From Planctomycetota bacterium (GTDB lineage: Bacteria; Planctomycetota; UBA1135; GCA-002686595): a DNA stretch of 64,000 nt. Shown here in pieces: positions 7,692-16,746 of this stretch (positions are counted from its first letter, which is position 1; each line of letters begins with the position of its first letter). Under the pieces are notes generated by a model that was given only the letters and a program-made list of their open reading frames with translations, ran no database searches and was not told the origin of the DNA. The stretch covers positions 2,012 to 66,011 of the forward strand of contig JAKVCD010000019.1 of NCBI GenBank assembly GCA_022446815.1, given 5' to 3'. Position numbers and translations under genes: made by a program.

Positions 7692-9211
7692 GCGTCACCT
7701 CCTGCAGAGGGGCGCCCAGCGGCCTGAGAGTAGGCGCTCGTCATCGCCCTCGAGCGCTCGCGCCATCCCTTGCGCGCCGCGCCGCTCACAGCGAGGGCGC
7801 GGTCCGCGGCGCGATGTCTTCGATAGATTGCCGCGACCGCAGCGGCGAGCTGCTCCTCATTCCCGTGCGGCTTGGAGAGGTCCAAAGCCTCGAGGAAGTG
7901 CGTGTCGAAGTCACCCTCTTGGAAGGCGCTCTCTTCCAAGACCGCGAGCGCAGCGGGCGCGCTGATGCGGACACCAGAGACGTTCAGCTCCTCGAGCACG
8001 CGGCGCATGCGTCGGATCGCAGTGTCTCGGTCGTGCGCGTGCACGATCACCTTGGCGAGCATCGGGTCATACGCGAGCCCGACCTCCATGCCCCGGTAGA
8101 GGCAGGAGTCGATGCGCACTCCGGCGCCGCCAGGGAAGCGGAGGTTCTTGACCGTCCCGACCGAGGGGACAAAGCCCGCGGCGGTGTCCTCGGCGTTGAT
8201 GCGCACCTCGATAGAGTGACCCCGCATCTCGATCGCGTCTTGGCCATACCCCAAGGGCTCTCCTGAGGCGACGCGGAGCTGCTCCCGAACGAGGTCGATG
8301 CCCGTCACCATCTCTGTCACGGGGTGCTCGACCTGGAGCCGGGTGTTCATCTCGAGGAAGAAGAACTCTCCCCCGGACCACAAGAACTCGACCGTCCCTG
8401 CGCCCTCGTACTTCACGGCGTGGCCGGCCTGGAGCGCGACCTCTCCCATCTTCTCTCGCATCTCCTCGTCGATCACGACAGAGGGACACTCCTCGATGAG
8501 CTTCTGATGCCGCCGCTGGATCGAGCACTCACGCTCGCCGAGGTGTACGGCGTCGCCGTGCGCGTCGAAGAGCACCTGAATCTCGATGTGCCGGGGCTGG
8601 TCGAGGTATCGCTCGATATAGAGGCGGCCATCACCGAAGGCGCTCACCGCTTCGCCAGAGGCAGTGCGGAAGGCCGTGTCCATCTCGGCGGGGTCACGGA
8701 CGATCCGGATCCCCTTCCCACCGCCACCAGCGGCAGCCTTGATCGCGACGGGGTAGCCGATCTCTTCAGCAGCGGCGATCGCCTCAGCGACGTCGTCCAC
8801 GGCGTCCGTCAACCCAGGGACGAGCGGGACACCCGCGTCCTTCATCGCGCGGCGACTGATGATCTTGTCACCCATGACCTCGATCGCGTTCGGAGGAGGC
8901 CCGATCCAAGCGAGCCCGGCGTCCATCACCGCTTGCGCGAACGCAGCATTCTCCGCTAGGAAGCCGTAGCCGGGGTGGATCGCCTGCGCCCCGGAGCGCT
9001 TCGCAGCGTCGAGGATCTTCTCTCCGACGAGGTAGCTCTCGCTCGGGAGCTCACCGCCGAGGGCGATCGCTTGGTGCGCCATACGCACGTGCAGCGCGCG
9101 CTGGTCGAAGTCCGAGTACACAGCCACGGTCTCGATGCCCATCTCCCGCGCAGTGCGCAGGATCCGAAGGGCGATCTCGCCTCTGTTGGCTACGAGGATT
9201 CGATCGAACAT
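7688..9211 (-). CDS. accC: Biotin carboxylase subunit of an acyl-CoA carboxylase
   Basis: A 507-residue ATP-grasp enzyme that carboxylates biotin with ATP and bicarbonate. The N-terminal fold has ILVANRGEIALRI (5-17). The glycine-rich ATP loop GGGGKGIRI lies at 162-170, and the catalytic segment MNTRLQVEHPVTE at 288-300 contains the essential Arg. The C-terminal biotin-carboxylase domain ends near residue 440, and the last 65 residues are variable. The separate gene for the carrier, rather than a fusion, makes this a three-part carboxylase. Neighbouring mutase and epimerase genes point to propionyl-CoA as substrate, although the biotin carboxylase itself does not set specificity. It starts 11 bases after the carboxyltransferase stop. 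Confidence 0.93.
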   Translation of the reverse strand: MFDRILVANRGEIALRILRTAREMGIETVAVYSDFDQRALHVRMAHQAIALGGELPSESYLVGEKILDAAKRSGAQAIHPGYGFLAENAAFAQAVMDAGLAWIGPPPNAIEVMGDKIISRRAMKDAGVPLVPGLTDAVDDVAEAIAAAEEIGYPVAIKAAAGGGGKGIRIVRDPAEMDTAFRTASGEAVSAFGDGRLYIERYLDQPRHIEIQVLFDAHGDAVHLGERECSIQRRHQKLIEECPSVVIDEEMREKMGEVALQAGHAVKYEGAGTVEFLWSGGEFFFLEMNTRLQVEHPVTEMVTGIDLVREQLRVASGEPLGYGQDAIEMRGHSIEVRINAEDTAAGFVPSVGTVKNLRFPGGAGVRIDSCLYRGMEVGLAYDPMLAKVIVHAHDRDTAIRRMRRVLEELNVSGVRISAPAALAVLEESAFQEGDFDTHFLEALDLSKPHGNEEQLAAAVAAIYRRHRAADRALAVSGAARKGWRERSRAMTSAYSQAAGRPSAGGDA

Positions 9212-9222
9212 CGCTCAGGCTC

Positions 9223-10770
9223 CTAGAGGGGGATATTGCCGTGCTTGCGGACGGGCTTCGCCTCGTGCTTGGAGCGGAGGAGCTCCAGCGAGCGGATGAG
9301 GTAAGGCCTGGTGGTCCGGGCCTCAATGACGTCGTCCACGAAGCCGCGCGCGGCGGCCTTGTACGGGTTGTTGAAGGTCTCCTCGTACTCCTGAGTGCGC
9401 TTCGCCTCTTCTGCCTCGGGGTCATCTGCAGCAGCGATGTCCCGTCGGTGGATGATCCGCGCAGCGCCCGCGGCCCCCATCACAGCGATCATGGAGCCGG
9501 GCCAGGCGAGGTTGACGTCTGCCCGCACGTGCTTGGAGGCCATGACGTCATAGGCCCCGCCGTAGGCCTTACGGGTGATGACAGTGAGCTTCGGCACCGT
9601 GGCCTCACAGTAGGCGTAGAGGAGCTTCGCGCCGTGGCGGATGATGCCGGCGTACTCCTGCTCGGTGCCTGGCAAGAAGCCCGGGACGTCCTCAAAGGTG
9701 ACGACAGGGATGTTGAAGGCGTCGCAGAAGCGGATGAAGCGCGCACCCTTGACCGAGGCGTCGATGTCTAAGCAGCCTGCTAGGACCGCAGGCTGATTAG
9801 CGACCACGCCGACGACGTGCCCGCCGAGGCGTGCGAAGCCTGTGATCATGTTCCGCGCGTAAGCCTCCTGAACCTCAAGCCAGGAGCCCACGTCCACGAC
9901 GCGGCTGATGACCTCGTTCATGTCGTAAGGCTTCTGCGGATCCTCGGGCACGAGGTCATCGAGCGCGGGCTCTTCTCGATCCCGCGGATCATCAGTCTCG
10001 ATGAAGGGCGGGTCCTCTGCGTTGTTGAGGGGCAGGTATGAGAGGAGCGTGCGCAGGAGCGCCATCGCGGTCTTCCCGTCAGGGGCCGTGAAGTGGCTGA
10101 CGCCAGAGCGCTCGCTGTGGATCGCAGCCCCGCCGAGCTCTTCGCTCGTGACCTCTTCGTGGGTGACAGTTTTCACGACGTCAGGTCCGGTGATGTGCAT
10201 GTAGGAGTTGCCCTCCACCATGCAGATGAAGTCTGTGATCGCGGGGCTATAGACAGCGCCGCCAGCGCAAGGCCCGGTGATCGCTGAGAGTTGAGGGATG
10301 ACCCCTGATGCTTGAGTGTTGCGCCAGAAGATCTCTGCGTAGCCGCCGAGGCTAGAGACGCCCTCCTGGATCCGTGCGCCCCCAGAATCGCAGAGGCCGA
10401 CCACCGGGACGCCGACCTTCATGGCCATATCCATGATCTTGCAGATCTTCTCGGACTGCGTCTCCGAGAGAGAGCCACCGAAGACAGTGAAGTCTTGGCT
10501 GTAGAGATAGATCGGCCTGCCGTCTACGAGGGCGTGACCCGTCACGACCCCGTCGCCGAGGATCTTGTTCTCCTCCATGCCGAAGTCGGTGCAGCGATGG
10601 GTGACGAAGCGGTCGAGCTCTACGAAGGAGCCCTCATCCACGAGGAGGTCGATGCGCTCACGGGCGGTGAGCTTGCCCTTCTCGTGTTGGGCGGCGATCC
10701 GTGCTTCACCGCCGCCGACGAGGGAGGCCTCGCGCATGCGGCGGAGTCGTTCGAGGGGAGTCTCAGTCAT
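9223..10770 (-). CDS. pccB: Propionyl-CoA carboxylase-type carboxyltransferase subunit
   Basis: A 515-residue crotonase-fold carboxyltransferase carrying both halves (CoA-binding and carboxybiotin-binding) on one chain. Typical features are the LTARERI segment near residue 35, the GGSLSE and [13 protein letters not shown] regions, the [10 protein letters not shown] loop and a C terminus ending KHGNIPL, which is characteristic of propionyl-CoA carboxylase beta chains. From memory, the Asp in GGAYDVM sits where actinobacterial studies place a residue separating propionyl- from acetyl-CoA preference, and it is the propionyl form here. Reading frame continues 25 codons upstream, but the ATG at 10770 starts the conserved MTETPLERL-like N terminus and is preferred. 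The product is (S)-methylmalonyl-CoA. Confidence 0.92.
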   Translation of the reverse strand: MTETPLERLRRMREASLVGGGEARIAAQHEKGKLTARERIDLLVDEGSFVELDRFVTHRCTDFGMEENKILGDGVVTGHALVDGRPIYLYSQDFTVFGGSLSETQSEKICKIMDMAMKVGVPVVGLCDSGGARIQEGVSSLGGYAEIFWRNTQASGVIPQLSAITGPCAGGAVYSPAITDFICMVEGNSYMHITGPDVVKTVTHEEVTSEELGGAAIHSERSGVSHFTAPDGKTAMALLRTLLSYLPLNNAEDPPFIETDDPRDREEPALDDLVPEDPQKPYDMNEVISRVVDVGSWLEVQEAYARNMITGFARLGGHVVGVVANQPAVLAGCLDIDASVKGARFIRFCDAFNIPVVTFEDVPGFLPGTEQEYAGIIRHGAKLLYAYCEATVPKLTVITRKAYGGAYDVMASKHVRADVNLAWPGSMIAVMGAAGAARIIHRRDIAAADDPEAEEAKRTQEYEETFNNPYKAAARGFVDDVIEARTTRPYLIRSLELLRSKHEAKPVRKHGNIPL

Positions 10771-10805
10771 GGGGTCTCTCGAGCTGGGGTGGGGTCCGGG
10801 GCGTC

Positions 10806-11249
10806 TTATCTTGCCGAACTGGAGGGGTCCTCCACCAGTTCGCACAGCACGCCGCCGGTGGCGCGTGGATGTAAGAAGGCGATGGTTGTGCCGTGGGAGC
10901 CGGGCCTAGGGGCCTCGTCAATGAGCTCTAGCCCGCGCTCCTTGGCTGCCTCGATAGCGGCCGCGCAGTCTCGCACTTCAAAGGCGAGGTGATGGAGCCC
11001 TGGGCCGCGCTTCTCGAGGAAGTTAGAGACCGGCGAGGTCTCTGAGGCGGGCTCGACCAGCTCGACGCGCTGGCCAGCGATCGTGCAGACGAGCACGTTC
11101 ACGTCCTGATCCTCGATGTACTCAGGCTCGGCGCTGGCGAGGCCTAAGGCCTCCCAGGCAGAGCGCGCCTCTGCGATAGAGCGCACCACAATGGCGACGT
11201 GGTGCAGGTCGTGGGCGATGCCAGCGAGCTCTCGGGGTGTGTCCGTCAT
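10806..11249 (-). CDS. mce: Methylmalonyl-CoA epimerase
   Basis: A 147-residue protein of the vicinal-oxygen-chelate fold, the normal size for the family. Two paired beta-alpha-beta modules carry the expected metal ligands: HHVAIVV near residue 16, GLHHLAFEV in the middle and a Glu in CELVE close to the C terminus. It interconverts (S)- and (R)-methylmalonyl-CoA, linking the carboxylase to the mutase. Its start codon shares one base with the mutase stop (TGATG), and the carboxyltransferase gene follows about 35 bases later. Context and motifs agree, so confidence is high. Confidence 0.93.
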   Translation of the reverse strand: MTDTPRELAGIAHDLHHVAIVVRSIAEARSAWEALGLASAEPEYIEDQDVNVLVCTIAGQRVELVEPASETSPVSNFLEKRGPGLHHLAFEVRDCAAAIEAAKERGLELIDEAPRPGSHGTTIAFLHPRATGGVLCELVEDPSSSAR

Positions 11250-12910
11250 CAGATGCTCTCCACTGCGCGGTGATCTCCAAAGACCCCCTGGAGGACGCTA
11301 GAGATCTCTCCGAGGGTCGCATACTTCCCGACCGCCTCGACGAGGGCGGGCATGAGGTTCTCATCGCTCTGCGCGACGCGCTTCACAGACTGAAGGGCGC
11401 TCTCGACAGCCGCGGCGTCTCGCTCAGCGCGCACCTCTTCGAGGTCCCTCAAGACCTCAGCGCGCTGGCTCGGGTCAGGCCTAGAGATGCTCGGCGGCTC
11501 CTCCTCTACCTGGTATGAGTTCACGCCAACCACAGGCCGCTCCCCCGCCTCAACCTCCCGCTGCCATGCGAGAGCGCTAGCGTGGATCTCGCGCTGTACG
11601 AAGCCCGAGGCGATGGCATCGACAGCTCCCCCGCGCTCATCCACCTGCGCCATGAGCTCGAGCACAGCCGCCTCCAGCTCATCGGTCAAGGCCTCAATCA
11701 TGGGCGCTCCACCGAGCGGGTCCACCACGTCCGCGACGCCTGACTCGTTAGCGAGGATCTGTTGGGTACGCAGCGCGAGGCGCGCGGCCTCAGCTGTAGG
11801 TAAGGAGAGCGCCTCATCTCGGCCGTTCGTGTGCAGGGACTGCGTCCCGCCGAGGATCGCAGCGAGGGCCTGGATCGTCACACGCACCACATTGTTGTCC
11901 GGCTGCTGGCTCGTCAGCATCGAGCCTGCGGTCTGTGTGTGGAAGCGCATCGCCGCTGAGCGGTCGTCCTTCGCGCCAAACTCTTCGCGTGCGATCTTCG
12001 CCCACATCCGCCGCGCACAGCGGAACTTCGCGACCTCCTCAAAGAGATGATTGTGCGCGTTGAAGAAGAAAGAGACTCGCGGGGCGAAGGTGTCGACGTC
12101 CAGGCCCGCTGCGACCGCAGCTTGGAAGTAGGCGCGAGCATTCGAGAGGGTGAAGGCCACCTCCTGCACCGCCGTCGCTCCGGCCTCTCGGATGTGGTAT
12201 CCGGAGATTGAGATCGTGTTCCAAGAGGGCACCTCTGAGGCGCACCAGGACATCAGGTCCGTGGTCATGCGCATCGAGGGCTCTACAGGGAAGCGGTAGT
12301 TACCGCGCGCTGCGTACTCTTTGAGGATGTCGTTCTGCACGGTGCCGCGCAGCTTCGACGGGTCGACGCCACGCTTCGCGGCGAGGGCGACATAGAGGGC
12401 GAGGAGGATCGGGGCCGTCGCGTTGATCGTCATTGAGGTCGAGACCTCATCGAGCGGGATGCCGTCGAAGAGACGCTCCATGTCGCGCAGGCTGTTGATC
12501 GGCACGCCGACGTTCCCGACCTCGTCAATCGCGAGGGGGTCGTCGGAGTCGTAGCCGAGCTGAGTTGGCAGGTCGAAGGCCACAGAGAGGCCTGTCTGAC
12601 CGCTCTCAAGGAGGAGACGGAAGCGCTCATTCGTCTCTCGCGCGCTCGTGAAGCCCGCGTATTGGCGCATCGTCCAGAACCTGCCGCGGTACATGGTGGG
12701 CCGGATGCCGCGCGCAAAGGGCCACTCCCCAGGCATACCACCCGCTGCCGCGTCGCCGTAGACGGGCTGCAACGGCAGCCCCGAGGGGGTCGCGAAGGAC
12801 TCCTTGCGCTCAGGCGAGCGCTCTCTCGCTGGCTGCCAGAGCTCGGCTAGCCACCGGTCTAGGTCTCTGTTGGCGTGCTCAGCGCCTCCTTGGCTGCCTT
12901 CTTGGCTCAT
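11249..12910 (-). CDS. Methylmalonyl-CoA mutase, large (catalytic) subunit, split type
   Basis: A 553-residue TIM-barrel catalytic chain that rearranges (R)-methylmalonyl-CoA to succinyl-CoA using adenosylcobalamin. Conserved segments include RQYAGF near residue 80, SMRMTTDL, the ISGYH segment and [12 protein letters not shown]. The Tyr in RQYAGF and the Arg in SMR match methylmalonyl-CoA mutase; isobutyryl-CoA mutases have Phe and Gln there. The chain stops after the barrel and lacks the C-terminal cobalamin-binding domain with DxHxxG, so it needs a separate small subunit, which is not in this window. ATG at 12910 has GGAGAG eight bases upstream; an in-frame start 11 codons earlier is possible. 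It is the first gene of the operon. Confidence 0.93.
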   Translation of the reverse strand: MSQEGSQGGAEHANRDLDRWLAELWQPARERSPERKESFATPSGLPLQPVYGDAAAGGMPGEWPFARGIRPTMYRGRFWTMRQYAGFTSARETNERFRLLLESGQTGLSVAFDLPTQLGYDSDDPLAIDEVGNVGVPINSLRDMERLFDGIPLDEVSTSMTINATAPILLALYVALAAKRGVDPSKLRGTVQNDILKEYAARGNYRFPVEPSMRMTTDLMSWCASEVPSWNTISISGYHIREAGATAVQEVAFTLSNARAYFQAAVAAGLDVDTFAPRVSFFFNAHNHLFEEVAKFRCARRMWAKIAREEFGAKDDRSAAMRFHTQTAGSMLTSQQPDNNVVRVTIQALAAILGGTQSLHTNGRDEALSLPTAEAARLALRTQQILANESGVADVVDPLGGAPMIEALTDELEAAVLELMAQVDERGGAVDAIASGFVQREIHASALAWQREVEAGERPVVGVNSYQVEEEPPSISRPDPSQRAEVLRDLEEVRAERDAAAVESALQSVKRVAQSDENLMPALVEAVGKYATLGEISSVLQGVFGDHRAVESI

Positions 12911-13222
12911 CGCAGGTCTCTCCGTGACGGGGCCTCCCGTCAACTGCGCGGGATTCTACCAGTACGAGCGAAGCTCGCGCCCAAGAAGCTCCTCACGCCT
13001 CCTAGAATGCTCTGCAGTCCGCTGCGTAGTAGCAATCAGGGCCGCTCCCCTAGGCCACTAGGCCAATCTAGGATCCTCGCGTTGGTCGAAGACGACCGTG
13101 AGACAACAAGCCGGTGAACCACCGCGGACAAGACGAGCGCAACGTCCGCCTACGCTTCCGTTGAAACCCGTAGGATCTAGCCCCGAAGAGACCCCCTCAA
13201 AAGCGAAGCTCTTGAACCTCAA
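12911..13222. promoter_or_regulatory. Divergent intergenic region, promoters for both sides expected
   Basis: About 310 bases separate the minus-strand propionate operon from the plus-strand repeat-protein operon, so both promoters should lie here. I could not fix a convincing -35/-10 pair on either strand and see no cobalamin-riboswitch-like conserved box upstream of the mutase. A TTGAAA at about 13162 is a possible -35 for the + side but lacks a good partner. Confidence 0.35.
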
Positions 13223-16200
13223 ATGAAACGCGCCTTCCCCCTCCTCGTCCTCGTCATCGCCCTCGGGGGCGTCGCGATCACCCTCCTGAACTCTGGCGGA
13301 GACACTCCCGCCCTAGAGCTCGAGCCCACTCCGACTGTCCAAGGTCCCTCACAGAACGTTGCCGAGCTCCCAAGAGAAGAGCCTGAGCTCTCCGCGCTGC
13401 CGGCGATACCTGCCCGTCGTGACGCTGGTGACGCCGCCGCGAACTCTGCCGGGATGGCCGGAGTCGAGACCCGCACGCTGGAGGGTTGGATCTCCCTCCC
13501 TCTCGGGACGCCCGCTGATCCGAGCCTGCGCGTCGTCGCCATCAGCATCGAAGGTGATGAAGAAGAGGCCTTCGTAGAGAAGCTCAAGGAGATCGGTGAG
13601 ACAGACCCGGAGCTGATGCGCGAGCTCGCGCTGGAGTTTCGTGAGAAGATGGAGACCGAGCCATACGAGGGGCGCCCCTTTGAGCGCGTCGAGGTCGAGG
13701 CCAACGGCGAGTTCTCCTTCGAGGTCACCGAGGCTGCCGACCGGGTGGAGCTCCGCATAGAAGGACGCTACCTCTACCTCGAAGACCTCTTCATCCAAGA
13801 CGTTGAAGAGGGGCAGCGCTACGAGCTTGAGCCGATGCTCGGAGCTCGCCTGGCCTTCCGCGTCAGCCCCCCCGTTGCTGCAGACGCAGCAGAGAAGCTT
13901 GAGGCGATCGAGCGCTTCGAAGTGAGCGTGCGCGGCTCTGAGTCCGGAGGGATGATGGGGATGTGGAGGTCCTCTGAGACCATCGATCTCGAACATCTAG
14001 GGGACGGCCTCTTCGAGGCCCGCGCCCTCCCCACCGAGCTGTTCTGGCTCGGTCGTGTCGAGAGCCCTGACTACATTGACGCGCGCACTGACGCCACGAA
14101 GCTCGAGCCAGGCGAAGACCGAGAGCTCTCTGTCGCGCTAGAGCTAGGCGCGCGCCTGAGCGGCCGCGCCATCAATGAGCAAGGAGAGCCCATCGAGGGT
14201 GTCGAGGTCAGCATCCGCCCCACCAACGACACTCGCTTTTGGATGAGTGGAGGCAGCGCGCAGACAGACCAGAGTGACGCTGATGGCCGCTTTGAGCTGC
14301 GCGGGATCCCCGCGGGCGAGGTCCGCCTGACGGGCAGCATCGACGGGCTGAAAAACCCCGAAGCGGTCGAGCTCGAGCTCGGAGACCGCGACACCCGCAC
14401 CGAACAAGAGCTCATCTTCATCGACGGCCTCTCGATCCGCGGCCTCGTGCTCTGGAGCGACGGAGCCCCCGTCGAGGGCGCGCGTGTCGGGGTGGAGACC
14501 GGCGACAGGCCTCAGACGCAGCGCTGGGGGCGCTCGAATGAGCAGCTCTGGGTCACGACCGACGAGACAGGCGCGTTCTCTCTGACTGGGCTCGAGACTG
14601 GCGCATACAGAATCCGCGCGAACCAAGAGTCTCCTGAGGGGAGCGAAGACAAGGGCCGCTGGCGCGGCGTGAAGGATGAAGTCAGCGCTGGAACGAGCGG
14701 TGTTGAGATCAGGTTGGAGGAGCCGGGTGTCGTCCGCGGCCGTGTCGTGAACGCGAGCGGGACGCCCTTTACGGGAGAGGAAGCGGACGAAATCACAGTC
14801 GTGTTGAACACTGTTCGAGAGCGCGACGCCTCTGTGCAGAGCGCCCACGGAAGCATCTACCAACGCGGTGAGGTCGAAGCCGACGGAAGCTTCCAAGTCT
14901 CTGGCATCTTCCCCGCCGAGTATGAGGTAGATCTCAGCTCCGATGTCTTCGTGCACACTGAGCCTGACCAAAAGTACATTCACCCAGGGAGCGAGCTCAT
15001 CGTCCGGGTCAGCCGTGGCGCTAGCATCACTGGCCTCGTCCTCGACCCCAGCGGCGCTCCCGTAGCTGGCTGCGAGGTCACAGCGAGCACCGGTGACCCT
15101 AGCCGCGGTCGCTGGGGCGGCGGCTCTTCGGAGTCTGAAGAGGCCGTCAGCGAGGCAGACGGGTCCTTCAGCATCCAAGGGCTGAAAGAGGGAAAGTACA
15201 AGCTCTCCGCTGAATCCGAGGAGTGGGCCGGCAACATGGCTCTCGAGGTCCAAGTCGCCGAAGGTGAAGCAGTTGCAGGCGTCACCGTCCAGCTCTTGCG
15301 CGGCGGCACGATCGTCGGGACGGTCTTCGGCGAGAATGGGCAGCCTGTCGCTGGCCGTTCGGTCATGGTCTCCCAAGGAGGCTTCATGGGGATGGGCGGC
15401 AATATGGGCGGAGAAGAGACCACAGATGGAGCCGGTCGCTTCGTGGTGGAGCGGGTCACGCCTGGCTCTTACCAGGTGATGACGCAGCCCACGATGGAAG
15501 AGATCAGCGAGGTCTTCGAAGACGGAGACCGCGAACCTGGCTTCGCAGACTTCATGACGCTCGTAGAGACGGTCTCTGTGGATATTGCAGACGGAGAGAC
15601 CGTAGAGGTCGTCCTCGGCGCGCCTCCGGCTGCGCCCGTCGTCGTTTCAGGGCGCGTACTTGATGGTGACCAGCCCATCACGACCGGTAGCGTCCTCGCC
15701 GTGGCCGACGGCCAAGGCTTTATGGAGGGCAGTGAGACAGCCAGGATCGATGGCTCCGGGCGATACGAGATGACCCTCGATGCGCCCGGCGACTACGTCT
15801 TCTTAGTCCAAGGTGCTGGCGAAGGCTTCGGTGGCTTCGGCGTGGACTTCCCCGTCACTGTCCCCGAGGCAGAGCGCTTCAACTTCGACATCACGATGCC
15901 TTCCTCTGGCATCAGGGGTGTCGTCATTGGCTCGGACGGCGCTCCGCGAGGCAGGATCGCTGTCTCCCTCCGTCCCGTCTCGAACATGGCAATGAGCGGC
16001 GTCTCAGGCATGCGCTATGAGAACGCTGGAGAGGACGGCGAGTTCTCTTTCCTTCGTCTGCGGCCGGGCAGCTACATCGTCCAAGCTGGCGGCCGAACCT
16101 GGCGCAGTGAGCCTACAGGCGCAGTCAGCACCATCGTCAACGTAGGGGATGGGGAGCTCTCCGAGCTCCGCCTCGAGCTGCAAGACCCTGGGACGGTCGA

Positions 16201-16735
16201 GGGGATCGTCCGCGCGCAGGACGGATCGCCGGTGGAGGGCGCGAGCGTCTTCTTCCGCACCGCCGCTGGCACAGTCCAGACCTCTCGTCAGCCGGTGATC
16301 AGCGGCAGCGACGGCAAGTTCAGGCACAACGGGCTCGCCCCAGGCCCTGTCACCGTCATAGCACGCAGCACGAGCGGCTCCACTCAGGAGAGCGCCACCG
16401 TCGAAGTGCGCGCGGGTGACATCTCGACGGTGGAGCTTCTCCTTGAGGAGGGCACGACCCTGCTCTGTGTCTGTGAGGGCTCTGACGGCGAGCCGCTCCG
16501 CGCCTCGATCAGCGTCCTCGATGAGGCTGGTCGTGAGCAGACCAGCCTGAGAACTCGCGAGCAATGGATGGAGGTCTTCACCGGCGGCGGCGAGCAGCGT
16601 GAGACGCGCGTCGGCCCCCTCCCTCCCGGGAAATACGAGGTCATCTTCACCACCGACGACGGCGAGACCGCTCGAAGGGTTGTACGCCTGACCGGAAGGC
16701 CCGAGCGCAAAGTGCGGGTCAGGATCAGAGACTGA
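13223..16735 (+). CDS. Membrane-anchored protein with 8-9 carboxypeptidase-regulatory-like repeats
   Basis: A 1170-residue exported protein. Residues 1-25 are a hydrophobic signal or anchor (KRAFPLLVLVIALGGVAITLL), followed by a Pro/acidic linker. From about residue 312 to the C terminus, eight clear and one degenerate Ig-like beta modules of about 95 residues repeat the same plan: a G-x-V strand, a dG-x-Pv-x-gv turn, then DGxF and a GxY strand. This is the carboxypeptidase regulatory-like (CNA-B-like) fold, seen in surface adhesins and in Ser-rich planctomycete proteins. There is no enzymatic domain. Its role is presumably structural or adhesive at the cell surface. The sulfatase-fold lipoprotein gene follows after 11 bases, so the two are likely cotranscribed. 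Confidence 0.8.
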   Translation: MKRAFPLLVLVIALGGVAITLLNSGGDTPALELEPTPTVQGPSQNVAELPREEPELSALPAIPARRDAGDAAANSAGMAGVETRTLEGWISLPLGTPADPSLRVVAISIEGDEEEAFVEKLKEIGETDPELMRELALEFREKMETEPYEGRPFERVEVEANGEFSFEVTEAADRVELRIEGRYLYLEDLFIQDVEEGQRYELEPMLGARLAFRVSPPVAADAAEKLEAIERFEVSVRGSESGGMMGMWRSSETIDLEHLGDGLFEARALPTELFWLGRVESPDYIDARTDATKLEPGEDRELSVALELGARLSGRAINEQGEPIEGVEVSIRPTNDTRFWMSGGSAQTDQSDADGRFELRGIPAGEVRLTGSIDGLKNPEAVELELGDRDTRTEQELIFIDGLSIRGLVLWSDGAPVEGARVGVETGDRPQTQRWGRSNEQLWVTTDETGAFSLTGLETGAYRIRANQESPEGSEDKGRWRGVKDEVSAGTSGVEIRLEEPGVVRGRVVNASGTPFTGEEADEITVVLNTVRERDASVQSAHGSIYQRGEVEADGSFQVSGIFPAEYEVDLSSDVFVHTEPDQKYIHPGSELIVRVSRGASITGLVLDPSGAPVAGCEVTASTGDPSRGRWGGGSSESEEAVSEADGSFSIQGLKEGKYKLSAESEEWAGNMALEVQVAEGEAVAGVTVQLLRGGTIVGTVFGENGQPVAGRSVMVSQGGFMGMGGNMGGEETTDGAGRFVVERVTPGSYQVMTQPTMEEISEVFEDGDREPGFADFMTLVETVSVDIADGETVEVVLGAPPAAPVVVSGRVLDGDQPITTGSVLAVADGQGFMEGSETARIDGSGRYEMTLDAPGDYVFLVQGAGEGFGGFGVDFPVTVPEAERFNFDITMPSSGIRGVVIGSDGAPRGRIAVSLRPVSNMAMSGVSGMRYENAGEDGEFSFLRLRPGSYIVQAGGRTWRSEPTGAVSTIVNVGDGELSELRLELQDPGTVEGIVRAQDGSPVEGASVFFRTAAGTVQTSRQPVISGSDGKFRHNGLAPGPVTVIARSTSGSTQESATVEVRAGDISTVELLLEEGTTLLCVCEGSDGEPLRASISVLDEAGREQTSLRTREQWMEVFTGGGEQRETRVGPLPPGKYEVIFTTDDGETARRVVRLTGRPERKVRVRIRD

Positions 16736-16746
16736 GGGTCTAGCCC

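Noticed and set aside
10771-10845. Longer N terminus of the carboxyltransferase
   Set aside because: The extra 25 residues have no similarity to the family N terminus, which begins at MTETPLERL.
12911-13222. Cobalamin riboswitch ahead of the mutase operon
   Set aside because: Looked for because the mutase needs B12; I see no recognisable B12 box or fitting helix set.
14144-15376. A long minus-strand frame of 410 codons inside the repeat-protein gene
   Set aside because: Antisense frame produced by GC-rich codon bias; the opposite strand holds a protein with clear repeats and domain pattern.
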